DNA of 64,000 bases from Ephemerocybe angulata (GCA_013368325.1 JAACJK010000164.1:434001-498000), one strand, 5' to 3'. Positions 47,701 through 59,637 are shown, counted from the first letter of the stretch. Numbers and translations: made by a program. The notes: generated from the sequence alone by a model not told the origin.

Positions 47701-50364
47701 AAGGGTCTCGAAGAGTGGCACGTAGCACAAAGACCATCAAGGTCTCTGTCCACGTTCCTTCCGACTTTCTTGACGCTTGGATTTGCAAGTAGCACCTTGA
47801 GCTGGATAGGAAGATTCCCATCAGCAACCATGTCGCCAATCTATCCTCGGCAAAGTCAGTTGCATGAACAGTCATTGGGATATGAGGAGGCGTACCTGAA
47901 ATATATAAACATCATTCTTGTATGCAATCTGGACTAGAGCGGTGGGGCCCCGGTGAGTGAGACGATCATTTGCCGTAACGTCCACATTCCATTCGGTGTC
48001 GAGCCCAACTACAACCACAGCATCATCATCGGAGACGAGGTCATCCATGATGGCTTCGCAAGCGGAGTTGATTGCAGTTGAAGTGTTCTTCACTAATGGC
48101 GGATGTCCTGAGGGAAGTGTGAGTTGTTCGAGGTGCGCATAATTCTCCACAGGAACGACATCTTTAGTCAGGGAGCCATCAAACAAGCCCTCGAGGAACT
48201 GCTTGTCACCACCAATGTTATCGGTATACATAACCAGCGGCTGCGAGTGCCCGTAGAACTTCAAGGACTCGGAGAGCTGAGTCAGAGCTAGGATCGTTTG
48301 CGAATGCCCGGTTGTGGTAACGAGATGGAACGAGCGGATCTCTCCATTTTGATTCGTGACGCATAGCGCGCCGTCGAAGATCTTCTTCTTCCCAACGCGA
48401 GCAACGTGCTTTGTGATCTGCAACACAGGATATAATCAGCTATTGTCACAACCATAAGTAGACGTATAAAAATGCACCTTAAAACTGTGGTCAAGAGAAC
48501 CGACATCCAACGGAAGCATAGACGTATGTTGATGGATCTCAGATCGGTGCTCTTCCATGTAGCGGTCGTACATTGTCCGGAAAAATTGAGAACTTGGAAC
48601 GAAGCCTCTGTTGCCTAGCGAGCTCGTGTCTTGGTATGGAAGGAAGACGAGATATTTTGCGCCCGTCCACTCATGCATTGACTGAGAGCAAGCCGCCAAA
48701 AATGAGTAATACTGGTATTTCATTTTGTCATACCGGACTAGGTGCTGAACTCGAATACAATCAGAGAATTGGCTTGCACCCATTCCGTTTGCAAAGCAGG
48801 ACCTCATCAGCTCGCATAGCGATGTGGAAAGGCCACTGCGGCGGCTGAACCTAACCGGAAACTCTTCAGCAAGCTGTGGGGGCAGCATGGCAAGGATCCG
48901 AGAATCCCAGCTATGGTACGTGACCGTATGACGACCGGACGTAGGGTTCTGACAGCTGGTACACCGATAACGGTAGCCCAGAACCCAGAAGTTCGAGTCG
49001 ACGTCAACGCAGCGTCGCGGTCGCGAGATTATGCCATGGCGGATAAGCGGGGTTCGACATCTGGGGCACGGGATGGGGGCTAATGACAGGGGATCCCAAA
49101 CAAACATTCGGCGGGTATACAAGAGCTGAGGGGAGGGGCGGCCGTGTCGTAGTTGGAGGTACGTCGACTTTTCCGGTATCCAGAACGTGTTGAGCTCGTC
49201 GTAGAGACGAGGAACTCCTTGGGGAGTGCGGTCACTCGCAATCGTCTTGCACGCTTGGAAATACTCGAGCAGCCAGGGTGGAAGCTCCTTCGGCGTTCGG
49301 GATGCTCCATTTTGCTTTTCTTCTGCGTCGATAGGCTCCTCGTTTGGGTCCAGGTCGTCACCAACTTCGTCTGGGCCAAGCTGGTCCCCATCCTCCCCAA
49401 TCCCCTCGCCGGACGCCTCCTCCTCCAAGCTGCGCTCCTCTCCTTCTATTTCATCGTCCGAGTCCTCTTCTTCATCTTCGAAGACAGCCCTACGTGTATC
49501 CTCGCCTGAAAGCAGTGGGATAGCCGAGACCAGACCCGCATTCGGATCCGGTGAAGGATTACTTGAAGATCCTCCTGCGCTCGAGTTGGAGCTGCGGGCA
49601 GGTACGGCGGGGCCCAGCGTAGCTTGTGAGTGCGGAGTACTGCTACCACCTTGCAATGTTGTGGCCGTAGGTACTAATGAGAGCACCCCTTGACCACGAG
49701 ATGTGCCTGGAACCACCTATTTCAAAAGTAAGTCTCGATAATGCAGTGAATCACGATGATAGACTCACAAACTTGCCAAATCTAACGCTCACGGCATCGC
49801 TTACATCCTGCACATTCTTACGAGGTCTTCCTGGAGGGCGTTTGGCAGTCGGAGGACTATCTACTCGTTCCGTCTCAAGGGGCTGCTGCCGTTTACCGGG
49901 AGGGCGTCCTCGGGGACGCTTTGGGCCAATGAAGACCGGCGTCTGGGAAGTCGATTTCGGACGCCCGATTTTGCGCTGCTGGTCCGAAGGTGGGGTCTGG
50001 AAGGCGTCGTCGTCGGCAGTTAGAACCGGTCCAAACGTATATTGGACTGGACGCGTCGCGTCATTCGGCGGTAATAGTGGTTCTTGGACTGGAAGGAGGA
50101 GGACCGTCAGGTAACGTTGAGAGCGCGATTGGGTTGGACTTACCAGCTGTGAGTGAGCCATTTTGACTCGGAAATTCACCGGGATACTCATTCATAGGGT
50201 AATCAGACATTATACGTGAGTTCAAGATAGATTGAGGAGGATAGTATTATGGTAGAAGTTGAGGAGCAGGTCGCTGCTAACAGGAGCCGTATTGGGTAAA
50301 ATTACATAATCATTTCAAACTCAGCATTGGTATTTGCCACAACCATAGATAGCGAGCCTTAGTC
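44715..50364 (-). mobile_element. DDE/exonuclease DNA transposon, copy 2
   Basis: Head-to-tail with copies 1 and 3. Its left terminal repeat lacks the outermost CAAG and is preceded by TC, which equals the first two bases of the right flank of the array. Its right terminal repeat is full. Confidence 0.75.
45159..50210 (-). CDS. Transposase/exonuclease protein, copy 2
   Basis: Exons are those of copy 1 shifted by 5650 (first exon 50144-50210, last 45159-45863). No stop, frameshift or substitution was seen, so this copy appears as intact as the others. Confidence 0.8.
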
Positions 50365-53300
50365 GGCCCGATACTGATGGATGTGGGTAAAAAACAAATA
50401 AAGTAATTTAAATCCAAATTCCCAAAAGGGAAAGGGGGAGAGGGGAGGGGAGGAGGAGGGAGGAGATTCTGAGTGCTCAGAAAGGTGCCTCTCGATAAGT
50501 GGGCGTGTCAAAAGATTGACGTGATATGCCTCGGCTCGGGCCATCCCAGTTTGGCCTTTCGCTATTCTTTTCTCCTGTATTCTTGAAGGAGTCGGATTCT
50601 GATGCGAACAAGCATCAGAATCCGCCAGATACCACCGTAGCGACAGTAATTATTGTTCATAGAACTCCAACCGGAGATCCAATACTCGCTTAGAGCCTTA
50701 GGGGCTTTGAGAAGAGGAGCCAGGAACATAGATAGGTCAGAAGGAATGTATATTAAGTGATAGTATGCGTGGAAGTGGGATACACACGAAGCCTGTCCTA
50801 CATGCAACTCATAGCCATCCTTCGCAACAGTTCTTAGTTGGTCGCGCAGAATTCCGACCAACACACTCAAACCGGCCACAGTCACGGCAAGGTCGAGGGC
50901 AATTGCGCCGAGTTTGACGGCCAGGACAGACCATCCAACTACACTTCATGCAATGGCGAGGCTTCCGTGGTTTTGTGACGGCCTTCCGTTTGTTGTGCGC
51001 TTCGATTATTCGATGATGCGTAGCCGTTTCGTTCGGAGTCTGGGTACAGGTTCCACCGGTCGGGGCTGCACCTGGAGCGGGAAACTGGTAGGTAAACATG
51101 GCGGCGGAAGGAGGTTGTGATGAAACACTCGGCGCGTGCATGCTCAGCCACGGTGCAGAAGTCGATGGGGCTTGTTGATTGGCATAGCCCAGAGTATTAC
51201 CGCCGGCGTGAGACTGTAACCAAGCCCCGTTATTCAGCGGCGGCCCACTAGCAGCGGTGCTGAACATTTGGGTCGGTTCTGCTGGAGGCTGATGCTGGAA
51301 TGAAGAAGGTGCATTATCATACACCACATGCCCAGCAGGGACACTGTGAGCCTCGAGTGAGAGGACCGGGACAGGTGGCGCAGCAGAAGTACGGTCCAAA
51401 TCAGTAAGCAGGCGGCCAAGCGGTCGACGTACTCCGTTGCTGAGGGCCGAGGATGTTCTTGCATTCAATCGCGTCTGCCGCTCCGAGAAATATGACCGTA
51501 GTTGCTCCGGAAGCTAATGCAGGCAATATTGAGTACGCACAAAAGAGAGGTGGTTGTAAGAACACACCTTGTAGAACACTCGGTCGGTTCCATCTGCGAG
51601 CGCATTCCACACCTTCACCGCGCGACTCCAATTGGGCCCCGCATTCGATGATCCGTTGAAGGCGGGGTTTCCTTGCCAGAGGTCATGGAACAGCTTCTCC
51701 TCCATCGGCGTATGGATCGGGAGAATGGGCTTGCGAGTTCCCTGCGATTTTGCGAGCAGGTCATAGCTAACCGGATTTTTACCTGTTCCTGGGGTATAAT
51801 CACCCATTCCGTTTTCATTTCGAATATCTTGCGGGATCTCAAGAACACCAATGGGGCGCTCTGAGGTCATTTGATAGTTATTGTTGTTGGTGATGGGGGA
51901 CACTTCGCGATCTTCGAATCCTTTTAGAGAACTCTTGAGATATAGCTCGAGATCTTGAATGGCATTGACCAGCCAGATTGAATAGTGACTCTTGTAGTGT
52001 TGACCAGTTGTGTTTAATGTCCCAACCTTGGAGTAAGTGAGTTTTGAGGTTATTAACCATGATAGTGATAGAATACGTACATCAAGATTGCGGCGCAGCA
52101 CCAAATCATCCATCGTGGCTTCGAGATGTCGAACAGAGACACCAGAGGAAGGGAGGTGGGGTCTGAGTTGAGTGTGGACGCCCTCCGTTGTGTTCGTTCC
52201 CCTGTGACACCGGTACACCGGGAGACCTGTCTTACTATCCTTTCCAATCTCGACGTACAGAGCAACGCCTGGCGGATCAGAGACATGGCCACGCTCGATT
52301 GTGGTGAGTATATTCTTCGCAATATTCCAGCACCGAGCGTCGAAAAGAGGCTTGTTTGTTGTTGCGTCCTTGAGAGGGCCATATGTGGTAAAGACTTCTC
52401 GAACGCGGGGATACAGAATTTCCGGGGCTGGGATGAAACGCTTGCAGTGCTTCTTCATCCGTTTGGGATGGAGTTTGCGAATTTCGTTGAACGACAGCTT
52501 GGGGTTCTGCGTGTCACCCCAGGCGGCAAGGCGATTTGCGTCCTCCGGATCGGGAAGGAAGAATGTATCGCGCAGCGTGATTAGAAAGTCATTTGTAAGG
52601 CCATGTCGCTGAGCGAGAGGGAGCATGTGCATGAGGTGCCAAGGATCCTTGATGACCCGGCTTCGTATATCATCTGGCCAGAGAGTCGGAATGGGCCCTA
52701 GGATCTCATCGGGAGACTCGGAGGCTGTGCCATCGGTATTGGCGCCTACGCCAGAGTTGGCATCTGAGTGCACAGAGTCTTGGTGGTCAACAGAAGGCCG
52801 GGGCTGAAGGCGTTGAGCACTTGGAGGGGGAGGTGGCACAGGGAGAGGTTCATATCGGATGAGATGCGAGCATGGATAGGTGACGAGGAATGGTGGTTTT
52901 CCGAGATTATTGAATGAGCAATCACGTCGGGTAACCAGTTTAGCAGCACCCCTAATAACTTCAGACACTTCAATAACAGCTGAACCCGGCGGAGTTGACA
53001 GAGATGATAGTGAGATCCGTCCAGATGCAGCTATCACCGATTTGTCCAAGCCATACAGATACACTGGTGTGCCGGAGGCAGGGATGGCGTCAGTTGGCAA
53101 CGCACTGGGTGTTTCGAGAGTGGATAATCTGTTGTATATCTCGAGGGAAGCCCAGGCATCAAGAGCCGCATACTTGATTTGCTCCTCAGTCAAGACTTGA
53201 TTGTCCCACGCCGTACTGACTCGCTCGGACACATTTTTGTTCAGCCGTTTGTGAAGGACGCGCGCAGCGAGGTCTGCCAGGGAGGTATTTCTGATGTTGT

Positions 53301-56014
53301 GCAGCACGCCCTGTGTCTTCGCAAGCCGAGCGAGATCAATCCCACCGACGAAGGGTCTCGAAGAGTGGCACGTAGCACAAAGACCATCAAGGTCTCTGTC
53401 CACGTTCCTTCCGACTTTCTTGACGCTTGGATTTGCAAGTAGCACCTTGAGCTGGATAGGAAGATTCCCATCAGCAACCATGTCGCCAATCTATCCTCGG
53501 CAAAGTCAGTTGCATGAACAGTCATTGGGATATGAGGAGGCGTACCTGAAATATATAAACATCATTCTTGTATGCAATCTGGACTAGAGCGGTGGGGCCC
53601 CGGTGAGTGAGACGATCATTTGCCGTAACGTCCACATTCCATTCGGTGTCGAGCCCAACTACAACCACAGCATCATCATCGGAGACGAGGTCATCCATGA
53701 TGGCTTCGCAAGCGGAGTTGATTGCAGTTGAAGTGTTCTTCACTAATGGCGGATGTCCTGAGGGAAGTGTGAGTTGTTCGAGGTGCGCATAATTCTCCAC
53801 AGGAACGACATCTTTAGTCAGGGAGCCATCAAACAAGCCCTCGAGGAACTGCTTGTCACCACCAATGTTATCGGTATACATAACCAGCGGCTGCGAGTGC
53901 CCGTAGAACTTCAAGGACTCGGAGAGCTGAGTCAGAGCTAGGATCGTTTGCGAATGCCCGGTTGTGGTAACGAGATGGAACGAGCGGATCTCTCCATTTT
54001 GATTCGTGACGCATAGCGCGCCGTCGAAGATCTTCTTCTTCCCAACGCGAGCAACGTGCTTTGTGATCTGCAACACAGGATATAATCAGCTATTGTCACA
54101 ACCATAAGTAGACGTATAAAAATGCACCTTAAAACTGTGGTCAAGAGAACCGACATCCAACGGAAGCATAGACGTATGTTGATGGATCTCAGATCGGTGC
54201 TCTTCCATGTAGCGGTCGTACATTGTCCGGAAAAATTGAGAACTTGGAACGAAGCCTCTGTTGCCTAGCGAGCTCGTGTCTTGGTATGGAAGGAAGACGA
54301 GATATTTTGCGCCCGTCCACTCATGCATTGACTGAGAGCAAGCCGCCAAAAATGAGTAATACTGGTATTTCATTTTGTCATACCGGACTAGGTGCTGAAC
54401 TCGAATACAATCAGAGAATTGGCTTGCACCCATTCCGTTTGCAAAGCAGGACCTCATCAGCTCGCATAGCGATGTGGAAAGGCCACTGCGGCGGCTGAAC
54501 CTAACCGGAAACTCTTCAGCAAGCTGTGGGGGCAGCATGGCAAGGATCCGAGAATCCCAGCTATGGTACGTGACCGTATGACGACCGGACGTAGGGTTCT
54601 GACAGCTGGTACACCGATAACGGTAGCCCAGAACCCAGAAGTTCGAGTCGACGTCAACGCAGCGTCGCGGTCGCGAGATTATGCCATGGCGGATAAGCGG
54701 GGTTCGACATCTGGGGCACGGGATGGGGGCTAATGACAGGGGATCCCAAACAAACATTCGGCGGGTATACAAGAGCTGAGGGGAGGGGCGGCCGTGTCGT
54801 AGTTGGAGGTACGTCGACTTTTCCGGTATCCAGAACGTGTTGAGCTCGTCGTAGAGACGAGGAACTCCTTGGGGAGTGCGGTCACTCGCAATCGTCTTGC
54901 ACGCTTGGAAATACTCGAGCAGCCAGGGTGGAAGCTCCTTCGGCGTTCGGGATGCTCCATTTTGCTTTTCTTCTGCGTCGATAGGCTCCTCGTTTGGGTC
55001 CAGGTCGTCACCAACTTCGTCTGGGCCAAGCTGGTCCCCATCCTCCCCAATCCCCTCGCCGGACGCCTCCTCCTCCAAGCTGCGCTCCTCTCCTTCTATT
55101 TCATCGTCCGAGTCCTCTTCTTCATCTTCGAAGACAGCCCTACGTGTATCCTCGCCTGAAAGCAGTGGGATAGCCGAGACCAGACCCGCATTCGGATCCG
55201 GTGAAGGATTACTTGAAGATCCTCCTGCGCTCGAGTTGGAGCTGCGGGCAGGTACGGCGGGGCCCAGCGTAGCTTGTGAGTGCGGAGTACTGCTACCACC
55301 TTGCAATGTTGTGGCCGTAGGTACTAATGAGAGCACCCCTTGACCACGAGATGTGCCTGGAACCACCTATTTCAAAAGTAAGTCTCGATAATGCAGTGAA
55401 TCACGATGATAGACTCACAAACTTGCCAAATCTAACGCTCACGGCATCGCTTACATCCTGCACATTCTTACGAGGTCTTCCTGGAGGGCGTTTGGCAGTC
55501 GGAGGACTATCTACTCGTTCCGTCTCAAGGGGCTGCTGCCGTTTACCGGGAGGGCGTCCTCGGGGACGCTTTGGGCCAATGAAGACCGGCGTCTGGGAAG
55601 TCGATTTCGGACGCCCGATTTTGCGCTGCTGGTCCGAAGGTGGGGTCTGGAAGGCGTCGTCGTCGGCAGTTAGAACCGGTCCAAACGTATATTGGACTGG
55701 ACGCGTCGCGTCATTCGGCGGTAATAGTGGTTCTTGGACTGGAAGGAGGAGGACCGTCAGGTAACGTTGAGAGCGCGATTGGGTTGGACTTACCAGCTGT
55801 GAGTGAGCCATTTTGACTCGGAAATTCACCGGGATACTCATTCATAGGGTAATCAGACATTATACGTGAGTTCAAGATAGATTGAGGAGGATAGTATTAT
55901 GGTAGAAGTTGAGGAGCAGGTCGCTGCTAACAGGAGCCGTATTGGGTAAAATTACATAATCATTTCAAACTCAGCATTGGTATTTGCCACAACCATAGAT
56001 AGCGAGCCTTAGTC
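50365..56014 (-). mobile_element. DDE/exonuclease DNA transposon, copy 3
   Basis: The last unit; its right terminal repeat ends at 56012 and faces the FMP25-like gene. The left terminus is shortened exactly as in copy 2. Confidence 0.75.
50809..55860 (-). CDS. Transposase/exonuclease protein, copy 3
   Basis: Exons: 55794-55860, 55419-55738, 54128-55366, 53546-54067, 52081-53490, 51568-52026, 50809-51513. The start MSDYPMNEYPGEF at 55860 is chosen because it splices in phase (GTAAGT donor) into the AT-hook exon. A downstream in-frame-looking ATG at 55841 belongs to a different, unspliced frame. The intron 52027-52080 is 54 nt with no stop in frame, so retention would add 18 residues without ending the protein. 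Its 5' end is 152 bp from the right terminus, leaving room for a short promoter inside the element. Confidence 0.8.
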
Positions 56015-56022
56015 CGGCTTCT
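56013..56022 (+). repeat. Candidate target-site duplication, right side of array
   Basis: TCCGGCTTCT, 7/10 to the left flank at 39051-39060. Confidence 0.35.
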
Positions 56023-56161
56023 TCCGCTGATTGCCGCCATGGGATCACCCCTCTGCCGAGTCGCGTCAGCGCGCAAATCATACCTGGAGGTGAGTCGTGT
56101 CTCTTATCCTAAATTCTCTGTGCACCACCCCTGTCTACCACCTTGTCGAAACGCCGCAAAA

Positions 56162-58298
56162 ATGCTCAGAAAGGCATCCGGCAGGGTTCTGAAGTCGAGC
56201 CAAAGTCTAAGCGCGAACGTACAACGACACTCCCGAAGATGGATCCAGACGAATGCAAACGCGAAGGGGTTTCAGTACCGTAGCAGCGGGAGGAATGCTG
56301 CTGTCGCGGTTTCGGCCGCCCTGTTGGGGTCTTATATGGTGTACTCGAGCGGAAGGAAAGTCTACAACGATGTCTACATTCCCGCCAATGGCGAGACTAG
56401 GGATCCTACGTTTGGGTCAGCAAGTCAGGTCCTGGATGAGGATAACTTGCACACTTTGGTTTGGGGATCAAACAGGTGAGTATCCCGTTATTTCAATTCG
56501 TAAACAGGTCTAAATGGCGCCTTAGAACCAAGCTGCTATCACCCAATGCTAAATCTAATGACACTGTGCGAACACCTGCGGTAGCCAGCTGGCTGGATGG
56601 TGTCGCCCTTCGGGATTTGCAGCTCCACGAAAATTATGCAGCGTGCATCGACGCTAATGGTGATGTGTACCAATGGGGTGAAGGGTTCTATGGAGACCTG
56701 CTGCCGCAATCTGCAGATAGGTGTCCCAGGCGGACGTTGACTGGGAAGGTATGTGCACCACCCTCTATCCAAAGAACGGGCTCTTAATTGCGTTGTAGAA
56801 TATCATACAACTGCAGCTGACGGATGACAAAGTCTACGCTCTGTCAGCTTCAGGGCAGATCTATGTCTTCGCAGCTAAGGCGAAGGACCAGCCGAAACCT
56901 GTTGGCGCCCCGATACCGTCGAGCGATTCTTGGTGGGGTACTGGCTGGCTTTGGGGCGAAGACCAAACCATTGACTTCGCGCAACTTACGCCCAACGACA
57001 AGTTGAACAGGAGAGAAAAGTGTGACTGCTATTTTCTGAATCTATGTACCTAACTAACGTTGTTCCAGGTTCACCTCTATTGCGGCTGGGCAGAACCACC
57101 TTCTTGCCCTTACATCTAAAGGCCGCACATTTGGGCATCCCATCAACAAACTCGCAAACGCCTACGGTCAACTTGGCTTCCAGTCATTCTCCGTCCCCGA
57201 TCCCGCTGCTCTCCTTACCGGCACCAATACCCATCTTCACGTTGACCTTGTGCCTAAATCCCTTCACGACCCCTACATGAAAGCCTCTCGTTCAATGCGC
57301 GTTACTATTGATGCAGAACCAGATGTTCAGCAAGATCTGGGCGGGCTCAACGATAAGAGTGTGCGGTTCTGCCCATTCATCTACGAAATTCCTGTTCTTC
57401 AGGGCATCCAAATTGCGCAGGTTGCTGCTGGGGCACGCTCCAGCTTCGCTCGCACGCCATCTGGGCGAGTCCTGGGCTGGGGTGCCAATGAATACGGGTT
57501 AGTTTAACGTCATTGTCTTTCGTGCGGGAACTAAAGCTTTTACAGGCAGCTTGGGCTGGGAGCCAACGTCGCGCTGGACACAATCACCGTACCAACTGAA
57601 GTCATACTCTGGCGCGCCACACCGAACAGTGTCGAGAGCACCTGTACCGACGTCAAGGCCGGTACGTTGTGACCTTAGATACGCAATGTGCATGACCACT
57701 TACTGCTGCACATCAGGTGGCGATTTGACTGCTTTCGTCGTCGATCGTGCTAAGGACCAAGAAGCCACTCAAACCGAACTTCTCATGACTGGGAATGGCC
57801 AGTACGGTGGCCTGGGTAACAACGTCTTTACGACGGGGCAGCGTGATGCTTCTCGTGTGAAGGCAGTGTCTGGTCTCCGACAATGTAAGTTATCGTCGTC
57901 GCTACCTCTCCGAACTTCAAGGCTCATGCCACCCTCTTCTAGACAACGAAAAGACGAACACCCTGGATCCTATCAAGCCAGAGGAAATCACTGTAGCACC
58001 CTTTGGGCACGTTCTCCTCACCATCAACTCCTCGGCTGACTCTAACGGAGTCGGAGGAAGCGATGTTATGGTATGGGGACGCAATTTCGACTCTGAGCTG
58101 GGTAATGGGAGGAAGTCGAGCATTGCGGGTCCTATTCACTTAGATTTGGCCGAGGGTGAGAGGCTGATGTTGAGGACGAGGAAGGCGAAGGAAGTCAAGG
58201 ACCTTCATGGGAAGGTATGGAAGAAGGGTGTGAATGTCAAGCAGCAAGTCGCTGCTGGGTATGGCACCAGTGTGGTTTACTGGAAGATTGACCAGTGA
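56162..58298 (+). CDS. fmp25: Mitochondrial RCC1-repeat protein, FMP25-like
   Basis: Eight exons: 56162-56475, 56526-56748, 56799-57019, 57069-57497, 57546-57661, 57717-57884, 57943-58298; the frame is open to an alternative ATG at 56039. From 56162 it is 608 residues. The N-terminus MLRKASGRVLKSSQSLSANV is an Arg/Lys/Ser presequence; one membrane segment follows (AAVAVSAALLGSYMVYSSG). RCC1-type repeats: LHTLVWGSNR, GDVYQWGEGF, AAGARSSFARTPSGRVLGWG, VMVWGRNFDSELGNG, QQVAAGYGTSVVYW. Yeast Fmp25 is an inner-membrane protein needed for respiratory complex III assembly. The transposon array ends 26-150 bp upstream of its start, inside what should be the promoter. Confidence 0.9.
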
Positions 58299-58816
58299 AT
58301 GGCAACGGTCACAATACGTAGGTAGACTAATCAAGTATAATATCTAGTATAATAGCACCCTCCGCTCTATCTCACGTAACGAATGAGATCTGAAAGCTTC
58401 AACACCAGTGCAGCGGCTTACTTCGTTCGTAGTTGATTGGACCTCCTGGCTTTGGAAAGACAGCAATCATAAACTGGCGAATGGGATTGTCGCGAAGGAG
58501 GTCCCCGAGGGAGCTACCGTGAGTAGCTCCTAAGTAGCGCCTAAATCCTGGAGGAGGTACATTCTAACATCCCCTCAGTCTCTTGAGTCCGCCTCGCGGT
58601 GCAATCACAGTCGCAGTGGGTGATTCGTGCAGCTCTCGTCGCTGAGAGCCCCTCCGGCCGAGACACCTGATGGAGGACGTCGAGAGGGGACGGTAAGGAC
58701 CAGTATCGTTAATTTGAATCTACGGGATCCAAGAGTTTAGTTAGGATGTCTGTTTTCGAAAGCGAAATCTCGCTTTCACTTTCTTGAATGTAGAATTCAT
58801 GTATTCAAATATTATC
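58299..58816. other. Convergent intergenic stretch
   Basis: Holds the left copy of a diverged direct repeat (58330-58394; partner at 60146). No gene seen. Confidence 0.5.
58330..58394 (+). repeat. Direct repeat, left copy
   Basis: Shares ATCAAGTATAATATC, TAGTATAATAGCAC and TCCGCTCTAT in order with 60146-60218, with small indels. The pair brackets the RING gene. Confidence 0.75.
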
Positions 58817-59527
58817 TTACAACAACATGGGCAAAACATGGGATAGACTTTCATCGATTTGGGAGAGTCTTTCGTCGATTTGGGATTGTCTTTCAGCGGT
58901 TCGGGATTCTCGCGATTGCACCTGGGCCTGGAGCTCGTCATTGTCCTTTCTGAGCTGAGAGTTGAACGGTTATTTACCCCTCCTCCTCCTCCTCCTCCTC
59001 CTCCTCCTCTGTATTCCTCCATCTCCTCCCTGAGAATCTTGATCCCAGCTTCCAGTCGCCTGGTTGATTCATGGAGTGCTTCCTTCTTTAAACGTGCACG
59101 TAGGCAGTCAGCATGTATAAGTTCTGGCAGATACAAATAGCGGCGACTTACGGTGTCATCACTCATTCCTTCACCACTATTATGCTCGACATCGCTCAGA
59201 CTTTGCCGAAGGTTCCTCGAGTTCTCCGAACTAGGTTCTATCAAAAAGTTGCTCACGTCGGCTGCAACACACCTCGCTCGCCCCTCCGGCGTATCCTCGA
59301 CATAGGTACGACGAGGCGGATAATACGGTATGTTACATAAAGCGCAAGTTGATGCTTGCCTCAGCTCGAGGCAAGTCTTGCAGAATGCGTGCCCTATTGC
59401 TCGTGGTTCAGTTTTCTTTTTTGCCAGAGAAAGGGATGGTCGTCATACCGCAGTTCCATAGGACCAGTAATTGATGTCTCTCATAGGATTTCATGCAGAT
59501 GGGACATAGGAATTTTGTGGCTGGCAT
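58817..59527 (-). CDS. Small RING-finger (C3HC4) protein with coiled-coil tail
   Basis: Proposed exons: 59449-59527, 59152-59393, 58978-59085, 58817-58954; 188 residues. The RING is complete: C8, C11, C26, H28, C31, C34, C43, C46 (LCPICMK, NCGHAFCKTC, TCALCNIPYY). A coiled coil follows (KEALHESTRRLEAGIKILRE, then LRKDNDELQAQVQSRES and QIDERLSQIDESLS). RING proteins act as E3 ubiquitin ligases; target unknown. The two coiled-coil halves lie in different frames, separated by a (GGA)n microsatellite and a 23-nt GTAAAT...TCAG segment. Removing those 23 nt restores the frame. If it is not spliced, the frame continues instead to 58741 with an unlikely tail. Confidence 0.7.
58978..59010 (-). repeat. 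(GGA)n microsatellite inside the RING gene
   Basis: About ten GGA units, read as poly-Gly in the RING frame, immediately before the 23-nt intron-like segment. Confidence 0.9.
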
Positions 59528-59637
59528 TGGAGAAGGTCGTGGCCAAGAGCAAGCTGTGAACTGGTCTGAGTCTCAGTCTGACTAGTCTCCGTTGCTGTAC
59601 CTAGTGGCGCGACGCCGACTTCGGAAATTGCGTGACG

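Larger units (their letters stand above)
39065..56014. repeat. Tandem array, three copies of a 5650-bp unit
   Basis: Units are 39065-44714, 44715-50364 and 50365-56014. Every corresponding reading frame is displaced by exactly 5650 with the same translation, and no difference was noticed by eye. The junctions at 44714/44715 and 50364/50365 are identical (CCTTAGTC then GGCCCG). There is no partial unit at either side. Confidence 0.95.

Noticed and set aside
39065..56014. Helitron or other rolling-circle origin for the head-to-tail array
   Set aside because: Tandem copies can arise that way, but no HUH/Rep or helicase domain is encoded, no CTRR 3' end is present at the terminus, and terminal inverted repeats are visible instead.
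56039..56161. Upstream ATG as the FMP25-like start
   Set aside because: It is in frame and has good context, but the protein from 56162 begins with a typical mitochondrial presequence. Kept only as an alternative.
56476..56507. 32-nt intron in the FMP25-like gene
   Set aside because: A 50-nt intron using the later acceptor at 56525 keeps the frame and gives a more natural protein.
58741..59256. Single-exon gene of 171 residues
   Set aside because: It reads through an intron with good signals and past the coiled-coil frame; the spliced RING model explains the region better.
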